Assembly: GCF_024584435.1 (NCBI RefSeq)
Contig: NZ_CP102197.1
Span: forward strand, 1,798,001 to 1,862,000
Source: Schaalia odontolytica
GTDB lineage: Bacteria > Actinomycetota > Actinomycetes > Actinomycetales > Actinomycetaceae
DNA: 64,000 nucleotides
Direction of reading: 5' to 3'
The position numbers were made by a program, and so were the translations under genes. The number at the start of each line of letters is the position of its first letter. Within the stretch, counting starts at the first letter, position 1. Shown here piece after piece: positions 24,495-33,493 of this stretch. The notes below the pieces were generated by a model that saw nothing but the letters and a program-made list of their open reading frames with translations, did no database searches and was not told where the DNA came from.

Positions 24495-25355
24495 TCACTG
24501 GTGAGAGAGCCACACGAGGGTCGCATACGGGATCGTCACCTGCTCCCCCGGCGCGTAGCCGAGGTGCTCGTAGAGGTACCAGCGCAGATTCGCCTGCATG
24601 CGCTCGCGCCCGGCCGGGGACGACCTGATGTACGAGGAACGCGTGGTCCCCAGGGTCAGGATCTGCTCGGGGGTCATGACGTCCTCCCAGGCGACCTGGG
24701 TCAGGCGCATGGAAGCAAAACCACCCCCCGGCGTGGGCGGCCTGTCGGGGCGGTGCACGTCGCCCGAGCGCATGATGCGCGTCAGGCGATGCACCCACGG
24801 GATCGACACGGCCATCTGATTCCACACGATCGCGAGCACGCCTCCGGGCGCGAGCATCCGGGCCGCCTCGATGCCCGCACGCTCGGAATCCACCCAGTGC
24901 CAGGACTGGGCAAACACAACGATGTCGTACATGCCATCCGGCAACCTCGTGTCCTCCGCGACGCCCGCGTGCCAGGTCACGCCGGGCACCGCCGAGGCCT
25001 GGGATCGCATCACCTCCGAGGGCTCCACCGCGTCAACGAGGACGCCGGCGCGAGCCAACAGCTCGCTCATCTTGCCGGTGCCCGCCCCAACGTCGGCGGC
25101 CCGCAGGGGGACTCCGGCGCGGGCCACGCCGCCTCGCGCGGGTACGGCCTGCCCGGCCGCACCCCGGCCCCGCGAGCGCGACGCCGCCCCCAGCAGGGCG
25201 GCCACGGCCTCGTCCGGGTAGGCGGGGCGCACCGAGTCGTAGGAACCCCCCTCGCGCGCGAAGGGATTTCCTCCATCCTCGGCTGACACCGCGTACGGCA
25301 ACGCGGCCGCATCGCTGGCGCGCGACCGATCTGCCGTCTCGCCCGGCCCGCTCAC
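24495..25355 (-). CDS. SAM-dependent class I methyltransferase
   Basis: 286 residues from GTG 25355, which overlaps the upstream phospholipase-like gene's stop by four bases (GTGA); a longer frame to 25421 is less likely. Motif I reads AADVGAGTGKMSEL, followed by VDAVEPSEVMR, YDIVVFAQSWHWVD and ARMLAPGGVLAIVWN, typical of Methyltransf_11 proteins. A Gly/Ala/Arg-rich insertion precedes motif I. Substrate unknown; co-translation with the PLD protein suggests an envelope link but does not show it. Confidence 0.8.
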   Translation of the reverse strand: MSGPGETADRSRASDAAALPYAVSAEDGGNPFAREGGSYDSVRPAYPDEAVAALLGAASRSRGRGAAGQAVPARGGVARAGVPLRAADVGAGTGKMSELLARAGVLVDAVEPSEVMRSQASAVPGVTWHAGVAEDTRLPDGMYDIVVFAQSWHWVDSERAGIEAARMLAPGGVLAIVWNQMAVSIPWVHRLTRIMRSGDVHRPDRPPTPGGGFASMRLTQVAWEDVMTPEQILTLGTTRSSYIRSSPAGRERMQANLRWYLYEHLGYAPGEQVTIPYATLVWLSHQ

Positions 25356-26854
25356 AGGAGCGAGCTCCCCAGACGACACACGTTGTCGACGTAGTGCACG
25401 TGCCAGGGCTGGCCGCGCCACTCCTCGTAGGTCAGCTCGCGAGAGCGCTCGCGCGTGCGCTCATCGTTGGCGAGCAGCAGCTCAACCAGACGGGAGCTGT
25501 CGGCGACCAGCGTGATCTCGTAGTTGAGGCCGAAGGAGCGCACGTCCATGTTCGACGAGCCAATCGCGCACAGGCTCCCATCAACGACGACGTACTTGGA
25601 GTGCAGCATCGTGGGCTTGCGGTACAGGTGGACGCGCACGCCCGCCTTCAGGAGGGGCCCGTAGTAGGAGCGCTGCGCGTGCCCCACGAGGAACTGGTCG
25701 AACTGCTCGGAGACGAAGAGATCGACCGTGACGCCGGACAGGGCCGCGTTCGTCAGGGCGGCCATGAGGGCCTCGTCGGGGATGAAGTAGGGGCTCGTGA
25801 TCGACACGTGGGTGCGCGCCGAGGACACCATGGCCACGAAGGCGCGCAGGTTGGGCTCGCCCCTGTAGGGCGGCCCCGACGGGACGATCTGCATCGACGA
25901 GGCCTCGGCGTCCTCTCGCCGGGCCTCGGCCCGCGTCTCCGAAGGGTTCAGGAGGGCGGGCGTGAGGACCTCTTTGCACGCGTAGTACCAGTCGACGGCG
26001 AAGACCGCCTGAATCTGGGCCACGATCGCGCCGGTAACAGCCACGCTCGTGTCCTCATACGTGATGCCCGCCCGCGCGAAGGCGGGCGTGTCGTAGTCCG
26101 GCGCGACCAGGTTGTGGGAGCCGACGTAGGCCTCGCGCCCATCGACGACGAGGAGCTTGCGGTGATTACGCAGGTCGGGGCGGCGTATCTGCCCGCGCAG
26201 AGGCGCGAAGGGCAGCATCTCGTGCCACTCGATGCCCGCCTCGGTGAGGCGCCGACGGAAGTCCCGATGCCCGGGGATCGTGCGCATGCCGTGGTGGTCG
26301 ACCAGGAGGCGCACCGTAACCCCGCGCCCCGCGGCGCGCGCGAGGGCCTCGTAGAAGGGAGCCGTGTACTCGTCCCACGAAGTCTGGTAGTACAGGGCGT
26401 TGACGTGGTGGGTGGCGCCGTCGACGCTGGCGGCCATCGCACGGAAGGTCTGTGCCGTGTCGTTGTAGAGGCGGGTGACGCGGCCGCTGGAGGCCGGGAA
26501 GCCGCTGAGCTCACCCGTCATGCGCATGAGGGCGCTGGCCGGGCCCTCGACGCCGGGCGACGCCTCGTCGGACTCGGGTTCGGGGGGAACCGAGGCGGCG
26601 AGGATGCTATCGACGAGGGAGCGGGCCTCGGGATCGTCGTCGAGGCGACGCCCCATCGCCCACCACGAGCCGAACACGACGTAGAGGGGAACGCCCACGA
26701 AGGGCATCAGGAAGATGAGGAGCAGCCACGCCGTCGACGTGGCGGCGCGCCGGTGCTTCGGCACGACACCGAGGGCGACGACGCGGATGGCAAACTCGAC
26801 GGCCCCGAGGAGGAGCCACGCCCACAGCGGCGGTTCGGGGGGTGGCGCAAACAT
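25352..26854 (-). CDS. Cardiolipin synthase-like phospholipase D protein
   Basis: About 500 residues from ATG 26854 (MFAPPPEPPLWAW); the frame extends to 26926 but overlaps the upstream gene. Two N-terminal membrane helices (WAWLLLGAVEFAIRV, TAWLLLIFLMPFVGVPLYVVF) precede two PLD catalytic motifs, NHRKLLVVDGREAYVGSHN and LHSKYVVVDGSLCAIGSSN (HxK-x4-D). Two HKD motifs and N-terminal helices are the Cls architecture, joining phosphatidylglycerol units or using a CDP-DAG variant reaction at the membrane. Confidence 0.87.
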   Translation of the reverse strand: MFAPPPEPPLWAWLLLGAVEFAIRVVALGVVPKHRRAATSTAWLLLIFLMPFVGVPLYVVFGSWWAMGRRLDDDPEARSLVDSILAASVPPEPESDEASPGVEGPASALMRMTGELSGFPASSGRVTRLYNDTAQTFRAMAASVDGATHHVNALYYQTSWDEYTAPFYEALARAAGRGVTVRLLVDHHGMRTIPGHRDFRRRLTEAGIEWHEMLPFAPLRGQIRRPDLRNHRKLLVVDGREAYVGSHNLVAPDYDTPAFARAGITYEDTSVAVTGAIVAQIQAVFAVDWYYACKEVLTPALLNPSETRAEARREDAEASSMQIVPSGPPYRGEPNLRAFVAMVSSARTHVSITSPYFIPDEALMAALTNAALSGVTVDLFVSEQFDQFLVGHAQRSYYGPLLKAGVRVHLYRKPTMLHSKYVVVDGSLCAIGSSNMDVRSFGLNYEITLVADSSRLVELLLANDERTRERSRELTYEEWRGQPWHVHYVDNVCRLGSSLL

Positions 26855-26858
26855 GTGT

Positions 26859-27467
26859 CTATGGTACAAAGCGCGCCAGGTCCTGGGCCGCCCAGCGCTG
26901 CCAGTGCGGGGCGTAGGTCGCGCCATCCCGGGCGAGTGCCCGGCGACGACGCTCGGCCTCGCCGGGGTCGGCCAGCCAGATCGTCAGGTCCGCGTCCGCC
27001 TCGACGGCGCCGCAGCCCTCAATGATCGTGGGCCTGGCCGGGACCCTCCTGGTCCGCCCCACCGTGTCCGCCTCCCAGTCCCATGCGACGTAGGAGGAAT
27101 CCCTGCCCGCGCGCAGGTCGGCCGCGATGGCGCGGGCGACGCGCGCGCCGGCGTCCAGGCCGTCCCAGCCGGGGTACCAGTCGTCCATGTGGAGAACCTG
27201 CCACGTCGAGTCGGCGGCGGCGAGGGCTCGGGCGAGGGTGCTCTTGCCCGAGCCCGAGTATCCGTCGACCGTGACGACGGGGACGCGCATCACAGGCCCG
27301 GACACGCCCGCAGGCTGCTTTTGCGCGACCTGGGCGCCGAATCGGCGACGGAGCGCGCGCAGGAGCGGGGCGAGGCGGCGCGAGGCCTCCTCGGGTGCGA
27401 CACCCACCGGGATGGTGATGGCGCGCCTGCCGCCAGAGCGCGAGCTCGTCCACGCCTGAGGTGTCAT
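26859..27467 (-). CDS. P-loop nucleoside/uridine kinase-like protein
   Basis: 202 residues from ATG 27467, overlapping the ECF transporter stop (ATGA). Walker A is GYSGSGKST near residue 60, followed by HMDDWYPGWDGLDAG (DxD-like lid region), EGCGAVEADADLTIWL and a C-terminal RDGATYAPHWQRW. This is the uridine kinase-like P-loop fold. Coupling to a TPP-riboswitch transporter operon raises the idea of a thiamine-precursor kinase, but nothing in the sequence shows the substrate. Confidence 0.7.
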   Translation of the reverse strand: MTPQAWTSSRSGGRRAITIPVGVAPEEASRRLAPLLRALRRRFGAQVAQKQPAGVSGPVMRVPVVTVDGYSGSGKSTLARALAAADSTWQVLHMDDWYPGWDGLDAGARVARAIAADLRAGRDSSYVAWDWEADTVGRTRRVPARPTIIEGCGAVEADADLTIWLADPGEAERRRRALARDGATYAPHWQRWAAQDLARFVP

Positions 27468-29911
27468 CGGCCTACCGGGGCGAAGGTGCCCGTCCAGATG
27501 CTCACGCCGAGCGCGATCACGGGAATGGCGAGGGCGACGACCATGAGGACCGCGTCGGCGCCGCGCATGCGGGAGGGGCGCGCCCACGTGCGCGCGCCCG
27601 CCGCGCCGAAGCCTCGGGCCTCCATGGTGGTGGCGAGCTTGCCGGAGCGGCGCAGCGCGAAGACCAGGAGCGAGAACGCTCCCCTGAGGAAGGAGCGGAC
27701 GCGGGAGGCGTCCCCGACGCCGCGGGCGCGCCGCGCACGCTCGAGGGCCTTCCAGTCGGCGGCCATGAGGGAGGTCATGCGCGCACCCGCGAGGGCGGCG
27801 AGCACGGGCCGGGCGGGCAGGTGGAGGATCTGCGCCAGCCCGTCACCCATGTCGGTCGGGTCGATGCGGTCGAGAAGCCCGATCGCGGGAACAACCATGG
27901 CGCACATGCGCAGCGCGATACCCAGGGCCAGCCAGGCGGAGTGCTCGGAGACCACGGCGGGCCCACACTCCCAGAACACCCGTCCTCCCGGCGCCCCATA
28001 CAGGAGCATGGAGAGGGCCGCGAGGGGCGCGGCCACCAGCAGCGGCGTGGCCTTGAGGGCGAAGCTGCGCAACGAGACCCCCGACAGGGGGAGCAGGACA
28101 AGCTCAAGGGCAAGGGCGAGGGCCGCGCTGACCGGGTCGATCGAGGCGAGCAGGGGCGTCGTCGCAACCAGGAGGGCGAGCACGCGGGCCACGGGGTTCG
28201 TGTGACGCAGCAAGCCACGAAGCCCGCTCCGCCGAGTCTTCGCCGATTCTGCGCGCCCACCACGGGCGTTGTCGGCGGGGGAGGCGTCGGCCTCGTCCCC
28301 GGATTCCTTGGACGCGCCGCGGCTGCCCAGCTCACCCAGGTCGATGACTCGGTCACCCATGGCCGCCACGAACGCGGGATCGTGGGTGATGGACACCAGG
28401 GTGACCCCGCGGGCGAGGGCTCCGCGTAGCAGGCGGACGAGGCCCAGCCACGTTCCCCGGTCCTGCCCGAAGGTGGGCTCATCCAGGATGAGCAGCTCGG
28501 GGGCGCTGATGAGCGCGGTCGCCACGGACAGGCGCCGCTTCTCGCCGCCGGACAGCGTCATAGGGTTGGCGCGGGCCAGGGCGGATAGGCCCAGGGCCTC
28601 CAGATGTTCCTCGACGAGGGGGCCGATTTCCTCTTCGTCGAGGCCCGCCGCGCGAGGCCCGATCGCGAGCTCGTCGGCGACCGTGGAGGCCAGGAACTGG
28701 TACTCGGGCTCCTGAAAGACCATGGAGACGCGCCCGAGGAGGCGGCGGCTGGGCCACGCGTGCGGGTCGCCGCGCTCTCCGTCAGCGGTTGCTATCTCGA
28801 CGGCGCCCGCGATGGGGGGCAGCAGGCCGGCGAGGGTCAGGGCGAACGTCGACTTTCCCGCGCCGTTCGCGCCGACGATGCAGGTCGACACCCCGCGTTC
28901 GATCGACACGTCGATCCCGCTGCGCACGGGGGCGGCAGGGTCGTATCCGATCGTCAGATCGTTCGCGCGCGCAATCGTGCGTGCGGCCGCCGACGACGGG
29001 GGCGCCTGCCGATCCCCCGATTCCGGGGAGGGCAGCGGCCCGGCCTGGGCGGCGACGTCATCGCCGGGAAGCCAGATGCCGCAATCGCGCAGCTCTCGAC
29101 CGCGCTGCTTGAGGACCTCGTCCAGGGGTCCGTCGGCCGCGATCCGGGAGTCGGCGACGACGATCACGCGATCAACCAGGGAGGCCCACACGTCGACCCG
29201 GTGTTCGACGACGACCAGGGTTGCGCCCGTGCGCTCCACGACCGACTCGACGGCGCGGCGAACCTCAGCAACGCCCACCGGGTCGAGGTTCGCGGTCGGC
29301 TCATCCAAGAGGAGGAGGCCCGGCCCCATCGCCAGGATGGACGCCAGCGCGAGGCGCTGCTTCTGGCCCCCCGACAGCTGCGTCGTCGGATGGTCGAGGG
29401 CGACATCCAGGCCGACGGCGTCCAGCGCGTCGCTCACGCGCGGCCAGATGTCGGCGCGAGCCACCCCCAAGTTCTCCATGCCGAAGGCCACGTCGTCGCC
29501 GACACGGGCCAGGACCACCTGGGCCTCGGGGTCCTGCATGAGCAGGCCGACGCGTCCGCGCGCACGCTCCGGAACAACGCCGTCGACGGTGAGCGTGCCG
29601 GTGGCCTCGCCCTCCTCGGCGCCCCCCAGGAGCCCGGCCAGGCCCCCCATGAGGGTCGACTTTCCCGACCCGGACGGACCCAGCACGAGGACACGCTCGC
29701 CGGGCGCAATGTCGAGGTCGACGCCCGATAGCGCGGCCCGCTTGCGCCCCGCGTGACGCCACCCCCAGCCGCGTGCGCGCACGCGCGCGCCCTCCCCGGG
29801 CGCGGCCGACGCGTCGAGGGAGGGAAGGCGCTGGGCGGAGGCGTCCACGGCCTCGTCCCCGGACCGAGAGTCAGACAAGCTCGCGCGTCCCCCGACCGGA
29901 GGCGAAGGCAT
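27464..29911 (-). CDS. ECF transporter EcfA-EcfA-EcfT fusion (YkoD-YkoC-like)
   Basis: 815 residues. NBD1 (~45-270): GPSGSGKST, LSGGQKQRLALASIL, LLLLDEPTANLD. NBD2 (~315-535): GANGAGKSTF, LSGGEKRRLSVATAL, LLILDEPTFGQD. The C-terminal ~240 residues are an EcfT-type membrane domain with LERARRARGVGDASRVRSF and MEARGFGAAGARTW coupling helices. One polypeptide thus supplies both ATPases and the T component. With the S component just upstream and a TPP riboswitch, it should import thiamine or its hydroxymethylpyrimidine precursor. It overlaps the S gene by ~40 bases from ATG 29911; a later start near 29878 (TTG) is possible. Confidence 0.9.
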   Translation of the reverse strand: MPSPPVGGRASLSDSRSGDEAVDASAQRLPSLDASAAPGEGARVRARGWGWRHAGRKRAALSGVDLDIAPGERVLVLGPSGSGKSTLMGGLAGLLGGAEEGEATGTLTVDGVVPERARGRVGLLMQDPEAQVVLARVGDDVAFGMENLGVARADIWPRVSDALDAVGLDVALDHPTTQLSGGQKQRLALASILAMGPGLLLLDEPTANLDPVGVAEVRRAVESVVERTGATLVVVEHRVDVWASLVDRVIVVADSRIAADGPLDEVLKQRGRELRDCGIWLPGDDVAAQAGPLPSPESGDRQAPPSSAAARTIARANDLTIGYDPAAPVRSGIDVSIERGVSTCIVGANGAGKSTFALTLAGLLPPIAGAVEIATADGERGDPHAWPSRRLLGRVSMVFQEPEYQFLASTVADELAIGPRAAGLDEEEIGPLVEEHLEALGLSALARANPMTLSGGEKRRLSVATALISAPELLILDEPTFGQDRGTWLGLVRLLRGALARGVTLVSITHDPAFVAAMGDRVIDLGELGSRGASKESGDEADASPADNARGGRAESAKTRRSGLRGLLRHTNPVARVLALLVATTPLLASIDPVSAALALALELVLLPLSGVSLRSFALKATPLLVAAPLAALSMLLYGAPGGRVFWECGPAVVSEHSAWLALGIALRMCAMVVPAIGLLDRIDPTDMGDGLAQILHLPARPVLAALAGARMTSLMAADWKALERARRARGVGDASRVRSFLRGAFSLLVFALRRSGKLATTMEARGFGAAGARTWARPSRMRGADAVLMVVALAIPVIALGVSIWTGTFAPVGR

Positions 29912-30467
29912 TGAGGGCGCCCGTCTTCGCGAGCGCGCCCGTCAGCGCCCAGGCGAGAACGCCCGCCAGGAAGACACCGGAGACGACTCCGCACGCCAGG
30001 TAGGAGGCGTTGTAGAGGGCGCTCTTGGTGAGGTGCCCGGCGGTGAAAAGCTCGAGGACCCACTCCAGCGCGAAGGACGCAGCGCCGGCACCGGCCACGA
30101 CCCCCACGTTGTAGCGGCGGTAGGCGACCAGGGCGAAGACGATCTCGGCGCCCAGGCCCTGCGCGATGCCCGAATACAGGGTCTCCACCGCCCACTGGGA
30201 GCCCAGCCCCATGGACACGGTGGCGGCGAGCACCTCGACGAAGAAGGCGGCGCCCGGCTTGCGGATGATGTAACCGCCGAGGGTTCCGCCCAGCAGCCAG
30301 ATGCCGGTGAGGAGACCGCCCAGGCCGGGGGCGATGGCCTTGAGGAACTCGTAGCCCGCGTAACCCACCTGGTTCCAGGCGACGAAGATGAGGCCGCACG
30401 CGACGCCGAGGACGGCGGCGGTGACGATGTCGATAACCCTCCAGCGGAAGGAGGTGGTGGTAGCCAT
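29871..30467 (-). CDS. ECF transporter S component, YkoE-like
   Basis: 198 residues from ATG 30467, with GAAGGGA upstream. Five to six hydrophobic helices; conserved segments are FRWRVIDIVTAAVLGVACGLIFVAWN, PGLGGLLTGIWLLGGTLGGYIIRKPGAA, ETLYSGIAQGLGAEIVFA and LACGVVSGVFLAG. This is the YkoE family, which binds hydroxymethylpyrimidine/thiamine. First gene behind the TPP riboswitch and overlapping the EcfAAT fusion, so the unit is a complete ECF importer. Confidence 0.9.
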   Translation of the reverse strand: MATTTSFRWRVIDIVTAAVLGVACGLIFVAWNQVGYAGYEFLKAIAPGLGGLLTGIWLLGGTLGGYIIRKPGAAFFVEVLAATVSMGLGSQWAVETLYSGIAQGLGAEIVFALVAYRRYNVGVVAGAGAASFALEWVLELFTAGHLTKSALYNASYLACGVVSGVFLAGVLAWALTGALAKTGALNAFASGRGTRELV

Positions 30468-30511
30468 GCGAATGTCGTTCCCTTCGTGTTGCACAGCGGC
30501 CACGAGGAAAG

Positions 30512-30600
30512 AGCCTTCCTACGCCGGTACGACCCGGATCAGGTTCTACGGTCGGGGCCTATCCCCTCTCAGCTCCCGCGGAGCTCCCGTGGCACGAACG
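30512..30600 (-). promoter_or_regulatory. TPP riboswitch (THI element)
   Basis: On the minus strand the RNA contains GAGCUGAGAGGGGAUAGGCC and then GAACCUGAUCCGGGUCGUAC and CGGCGUAGGAAGG. These are the conserved CUGAGA, ACCUGAUC and GCGUAGGAA elements in correct order and spacing. It ends ~45 bases before the YkoE start, so thiamine pyrophosphate should switch off the transporter operon. Confidence 0.95.
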
Positions 30601-30628
30601 CGAGCATAGTCACTCGCCATGCGTTCCG

Positions 30629-32101
30629 CTACTCATGCAGGTGAGGGCCGGTATGGGGGCCCTCGCCCGTGCCGCCGTCGCCGAGAATGCCGCGGGACGC
30701 GCGACGCAGGAGGTAGTGACGATTCGCGAACGCCGCGCCGACGATGAAGACAATCCAGATGATGGAGTAGATCAGGCCGGGCCGGGTGTCGTCCCAGGCC
30801 GCCAGGATGACGCCCATGGCTCCCATGAAGGCCAGGACCACCCAGGCGCTCAGCGCGCCGCCGGGTGCCTTGAAGTGGGACGTCGCGTGCAGCTGGGGGC
30901 GCTTGTGCAGGTACACCAGGTAGGACACGACGATGACGACCCACACGCCCATGAAGAGGGTGGCGGACACGGAAGTCACCAGGGTGAAGGACCCCGAGAT
31001 CGATTCGCCCATCCCCATGATGACGATGCCCGACAGGAGGCACACGCAGGACAGGAACAGGGCGTTGAGGGGGACGTGATGCTTGGACAGACGCGAGAAC
31101 ACGCGCGGGGCCTGCTCCTGGCGGGCAAGGCCGTAGAGCATGCGCGAGGTCGAATAGATGCCCGAGTTCGCGCTGGAGGCCGCCGAGGACAGCACCACCA
31201 GGTTCACGATCGTCGCGGCGGCGCCGAGGCCGGTCAGGGAGAACATCGTGACGAAGGGGGAGGACTCGGGACTCACCTGGTCCCAGGGGGTCACCATCAT
31301 GATCGCGGCCAGGGCGGCGACGTAGAAGAGCATGATGCGCACGGGAATCGAGTTGACGGCCTTGGGGAGCGTGCGGTCCGGGTCGTCGGTCTCTGCGACC
31401 GTGGTGCCCACCATCTCGATCCCGATGAAGGCGAAGAGGGCGATCTGGAAGCCTCCGAGGAATCCCGTGAAACCCTGGGGGAAGAACCCGCCGTGGGACC
31501 ACAGGTTCGAGACGGCCGCGCTGGTGCCCGCCTCGTCAACGGTGCCCATGGCGACCATCGTGAAGCCGACAATCACGAGGGCGACAATGGCGACGATCTT
31601 GATGAGGGCGAACCAGAACTCCGTCTCCCCGAAGGCCTTGACGGTCATGGCGTTGAGGCCAAAGAGGAGCAGCGTCGTGGCGCAGATGGGGATCCAGGCG
31701 GGCAGGTGCGGCCACCAGAAGCGCGCGTAGCCCGTGATCGCGACCATGTCGGCGACGCCGGTGACGACCCAGCACGCCCAGTACGTCCACCCCGTGACGA
31801 ACCCCGCCCACGGGCCGATCAGGTCGCGCGCGATGTCCGCGAAGGTCGCGTACTTGCGGTCGGAGAGCAGGAGCTCGCCGAGGGTGCGCATGAAGAGGAA
31901 GAGGACGACGCCGATGATCGTGTAGACCAGCAGGATGGAGGGACCCGCGACGGAGATCGTCTTACCCGATCCCATGAAGAGACCCGTGCCGATCGCGCCG
32001 CCGATGGCGATCAGCTGAATGTGGCGGTTCTTCAGCGTGCGCTGAAGCTTCTCCCCGCCGCCCCTGTCGGTATCGCTGTGCTCGACGTGCTCACCAGTCA
32101 T
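30629..32101 (-). CDS. Amino-acid permease (APC family, CycA-like)
   Basis: 490 residues, about 12 membrane helices. The N-terminal LQRTLKNRHIQLIAIGGAIGTGLFMGSGKTI is the AAT-subfamily signature; later blocks are FIGIEMVGTTVAETDDPDRTLPKAVNSIPVRI and SRMLYGLARQEQAPRVFSRLSKHHVP. Closest in pattern to D-alanine/D-serine/glycine permeases (CycA), though substrate cannot be read with certainty. No operon partner; it ends 28 bases beyond the riboswitch region of the next operon. Confidence 0.85.
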   Translation of the reverse strand: MTGEHVEHSDTDRGGGEKLQRTLKNRHIQLIAIGGAIGTGLFMGSGKTISVAGPSILLVYTIIGVVLFLFMRTLGELLLSDRKYATFADIARDLIGPWAGFVTGWTYWACWVVTGVADMVAITGYARFWWPHLPAWIPICATTLLLFGLNAMTVKAFGETEFWFALIKIVAIVALVIVGFTMVAMGTVDEAGTSAAVSNLWSHGGFFPQGFTGFLGGFQIALFAFIGIEMVGTTVAETDDPDRTLPKAVNSIPVRIMLFYVAALAAIMMVTPWDQVSPESSPFVTMFSLTGLGAAATIVNLVVLSSAASSANSGIYSTSRMLYGLARQEQAPRVFSRLSKHHVPLNALFLSCVCLLSGIVIMGMGESISGSFTLVTSVSATLFMGVWVVIVVSYLVYLHKRPQLHATSHFKAPGGALSAWVVLAFMGAMGVILAAWDDTRPGLIYSIIWIVFIVGAAFANRHYLLRRASRGILGDGGTGEGPHTGPHLHE

Positions 32102-32290
32102 CGTTTCCCTTTCCGCCAGGTTCCACCCACCGGGGGTGTTTTGCGCGGCCTTTGCGCGCTCTCGCGAAGTGTTTGACCCTCCAACGCTACCCTACCGGTC
32201 CGGGCGGGACCGTATCTGCCACCCCATAAGACGCGCCACCGCCCCGCCCTGTGCGGCGGGCGCGGACCTCGCGTGGCACTCCCCCACCAT

Positions 32291-32309
32291 TCAGGTTAGG
32301 TTGACCTTA
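32291..32309 (+). promoter_or_regulatory. DtxR/IdeR-type iron box
   Basis: TCAGGTTAGGTTGACCTTA matches the 19-bp DtxR consensus TTAGGTTAGGCTAACCTAA at about 15 positions and has the expected dyad. It abuts the ATG of the DUF2218 gene, implying the transcript is nearly leaderless and that Fe(II)-DtxR represses it. Confidence 0.75.
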
Positions 32310-32791
32310 TGACACGAGATCGAAAGCTCGCCACCACCGAGGAGGCCTCCGCTTCCTTCCCCCTCGTCTCGACGGCGACGGTTCCCACTGCGCGCCCCAC
32401 CCGCTACGGCAAGCAGCTCGTGACCCACATGGCTCACAAGATCACGGGAGCATGGGACGAGGCGTCCTCCACCGGTTACCTGCTCTTCGACCGGGAGGGA
32501 CCCGCGGCGGGACGCGTCGATGTTTCGTGCTCTCCGGACTCGCTGCTCTTGCGCCTGGCTTCGACGAGCGAGCGGGCGCAACACCTCGAGCACGTCGTCG
32601 GGATTCACCTGGCTCGCTTCGGCGCGCGCGACTCCCTGGCCGTCTCGTGGCAGCGGATCGACGGCGGAGAGGGGACCCACCAGGGGCCCCTCACACTCGA
32701 GGAGGTCGAGGCTCACGCCCGCGCGCGAAAGGCCGCACGCCAGGCGCCGGATGGGATGCCCGAGCGGTCCGCGAACTCGGAAAGCAACTAG
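32309..32791 (+). CDS. DUF2218 family protein, iron-regulated
   Basis: 160 residues. The core TARPTRYGKQLVTHMAHKI, LLFDREGPAAGRVDVSC, LLRLASTSERAQHLEHVVGIHLARFGARDSLAVSWQRI is the DUF2218 signature. Members are found in actinobacterial siderophore/haem gene sets. The iron box over its start supports a role in iron acquisition or reduction, though no biochemical function is established. Single-gene transcript here. The acidic/basic C-terminal tail (~25 residues) is variable. Confidence 0.82.
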   Translation: MTRDRKLATTEEASASFPLVSTATVPTARPTRYGKQLVTHMAHKITGAWDEASSTGYLLFDREGPAAGRVDVSCSPDSLLLRLASTSERAQHLEHVVGIHLARFGARDSLAVSWQRIDGGEGTHQGPLTLEEVEAHARARKAARQAPDGMPERSANSESN

Positions 32792-32877
32792 GGCGAGGCG
32801 CACAGGCCCCGCGACGTCGCGGCCGCGAGGGTCTCATTCCGGCGGGGATTCCCGCGGGAACTGGCGCGGGGGGAGGG

Positions 32878-33357
32878 CTAGCGTCCCTCCAGGTAGTTCT
32901 TGGCGGCGACGAGGACCTGGTCCCACATGCCGATCGCGTCGTCGTACGCCTGGGAGGCCACGGCCTCGTCGTCGGACACCGACGCAAGCCCAGACTCCTC
33001 GACGTGGATGCCCACGCCGCCTCGCTCGTCCGACAGGGACACCTCGACGCGCGTCGCGTGCTCCTCCGGCAGCTCGTCGTCGGCCAGCGGATACCAGCGG
33101 AAGGCCACCACGTCCATGGGGTCCTCCTCGGCCTTTTCGATCAGCCAATCCCCCGCGTCAGGGTCGCTCACTCGGTACAGGCCGTCGTCCCCGAGGCTCA
33201 CCTCGTGGTCGCCGAGAGGCCCTTCATTGACCCACCAGCCCGGCTCCGACACGAGCGCCCACGCGGCCTCGATGTCGCAGTTCACGACCACGTCGGCCTC
33301 GACGCGATCCCGGTCGTCCTCTACGTCGGCGTCGGACGTCACACCAAAGATGCTCAT
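32878..33357 (-). CDS. SRPBCC (START-like) domain protein
   Basis: 159 residues from ATG 33357. After a short acidic N-terminus: VEADVVVNCDIEAAWALVSEPGWWVNEG, VVAFRWYPL, TRVEVSLSDERGGVGIHVEESG and a long C-terminal helix (AYDDAIGMWDQVLVAAKNYLEG). This is the helix-grip fold of AHSA1/SRPBCC proteins, which bind hydrophobic ligands or chaperone partners. No operon partner identifies the ligand. Confidence 0.75.
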   Translation of the reverse strand: MSIFGVTSDADVEDDRDRVEADVVVNCDIEAAWALVSEPGWWVNEGPLGDHEVSLGDDGLYRVSDPDAGDWLIEKAEEDPMDVVAFRWYPLADDELPEEHATRVEVSLSDERGGVGIHVEESGLASVSDDEAVASQAYDDAIGMWDQVLVAAKNYLEGR

Positions 33358-33433
33358 ACATCAACGGTACCTTTTTGTGCGCTCCCCGTCACGCGAACAA
33401 CGCGGGGAAAACCACCTCACGCCACGCGGAGCG

Positions 33434-33484
33434 CGCGAGGCCGCGGCCGACCCAAGGGAGGGGAATGCTGGCCGCGGCCTCGCG
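33434..33484 (-). terminator. Strong hairpin terminator after the DUF2249 gene
   Basis: A 15-bp perfect stem, CGCGAGGCCGCGGCC (33434-33448) with GGCCGCGGCCTCGCG (33470-33484), begins ten bases beyond the DUF2249 stop on the minus strand. High-GC stem without a U-run is common in actinobacteria. Confidence 0.75.
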
Positions 33485-33493
33485 TGAGAAGGG

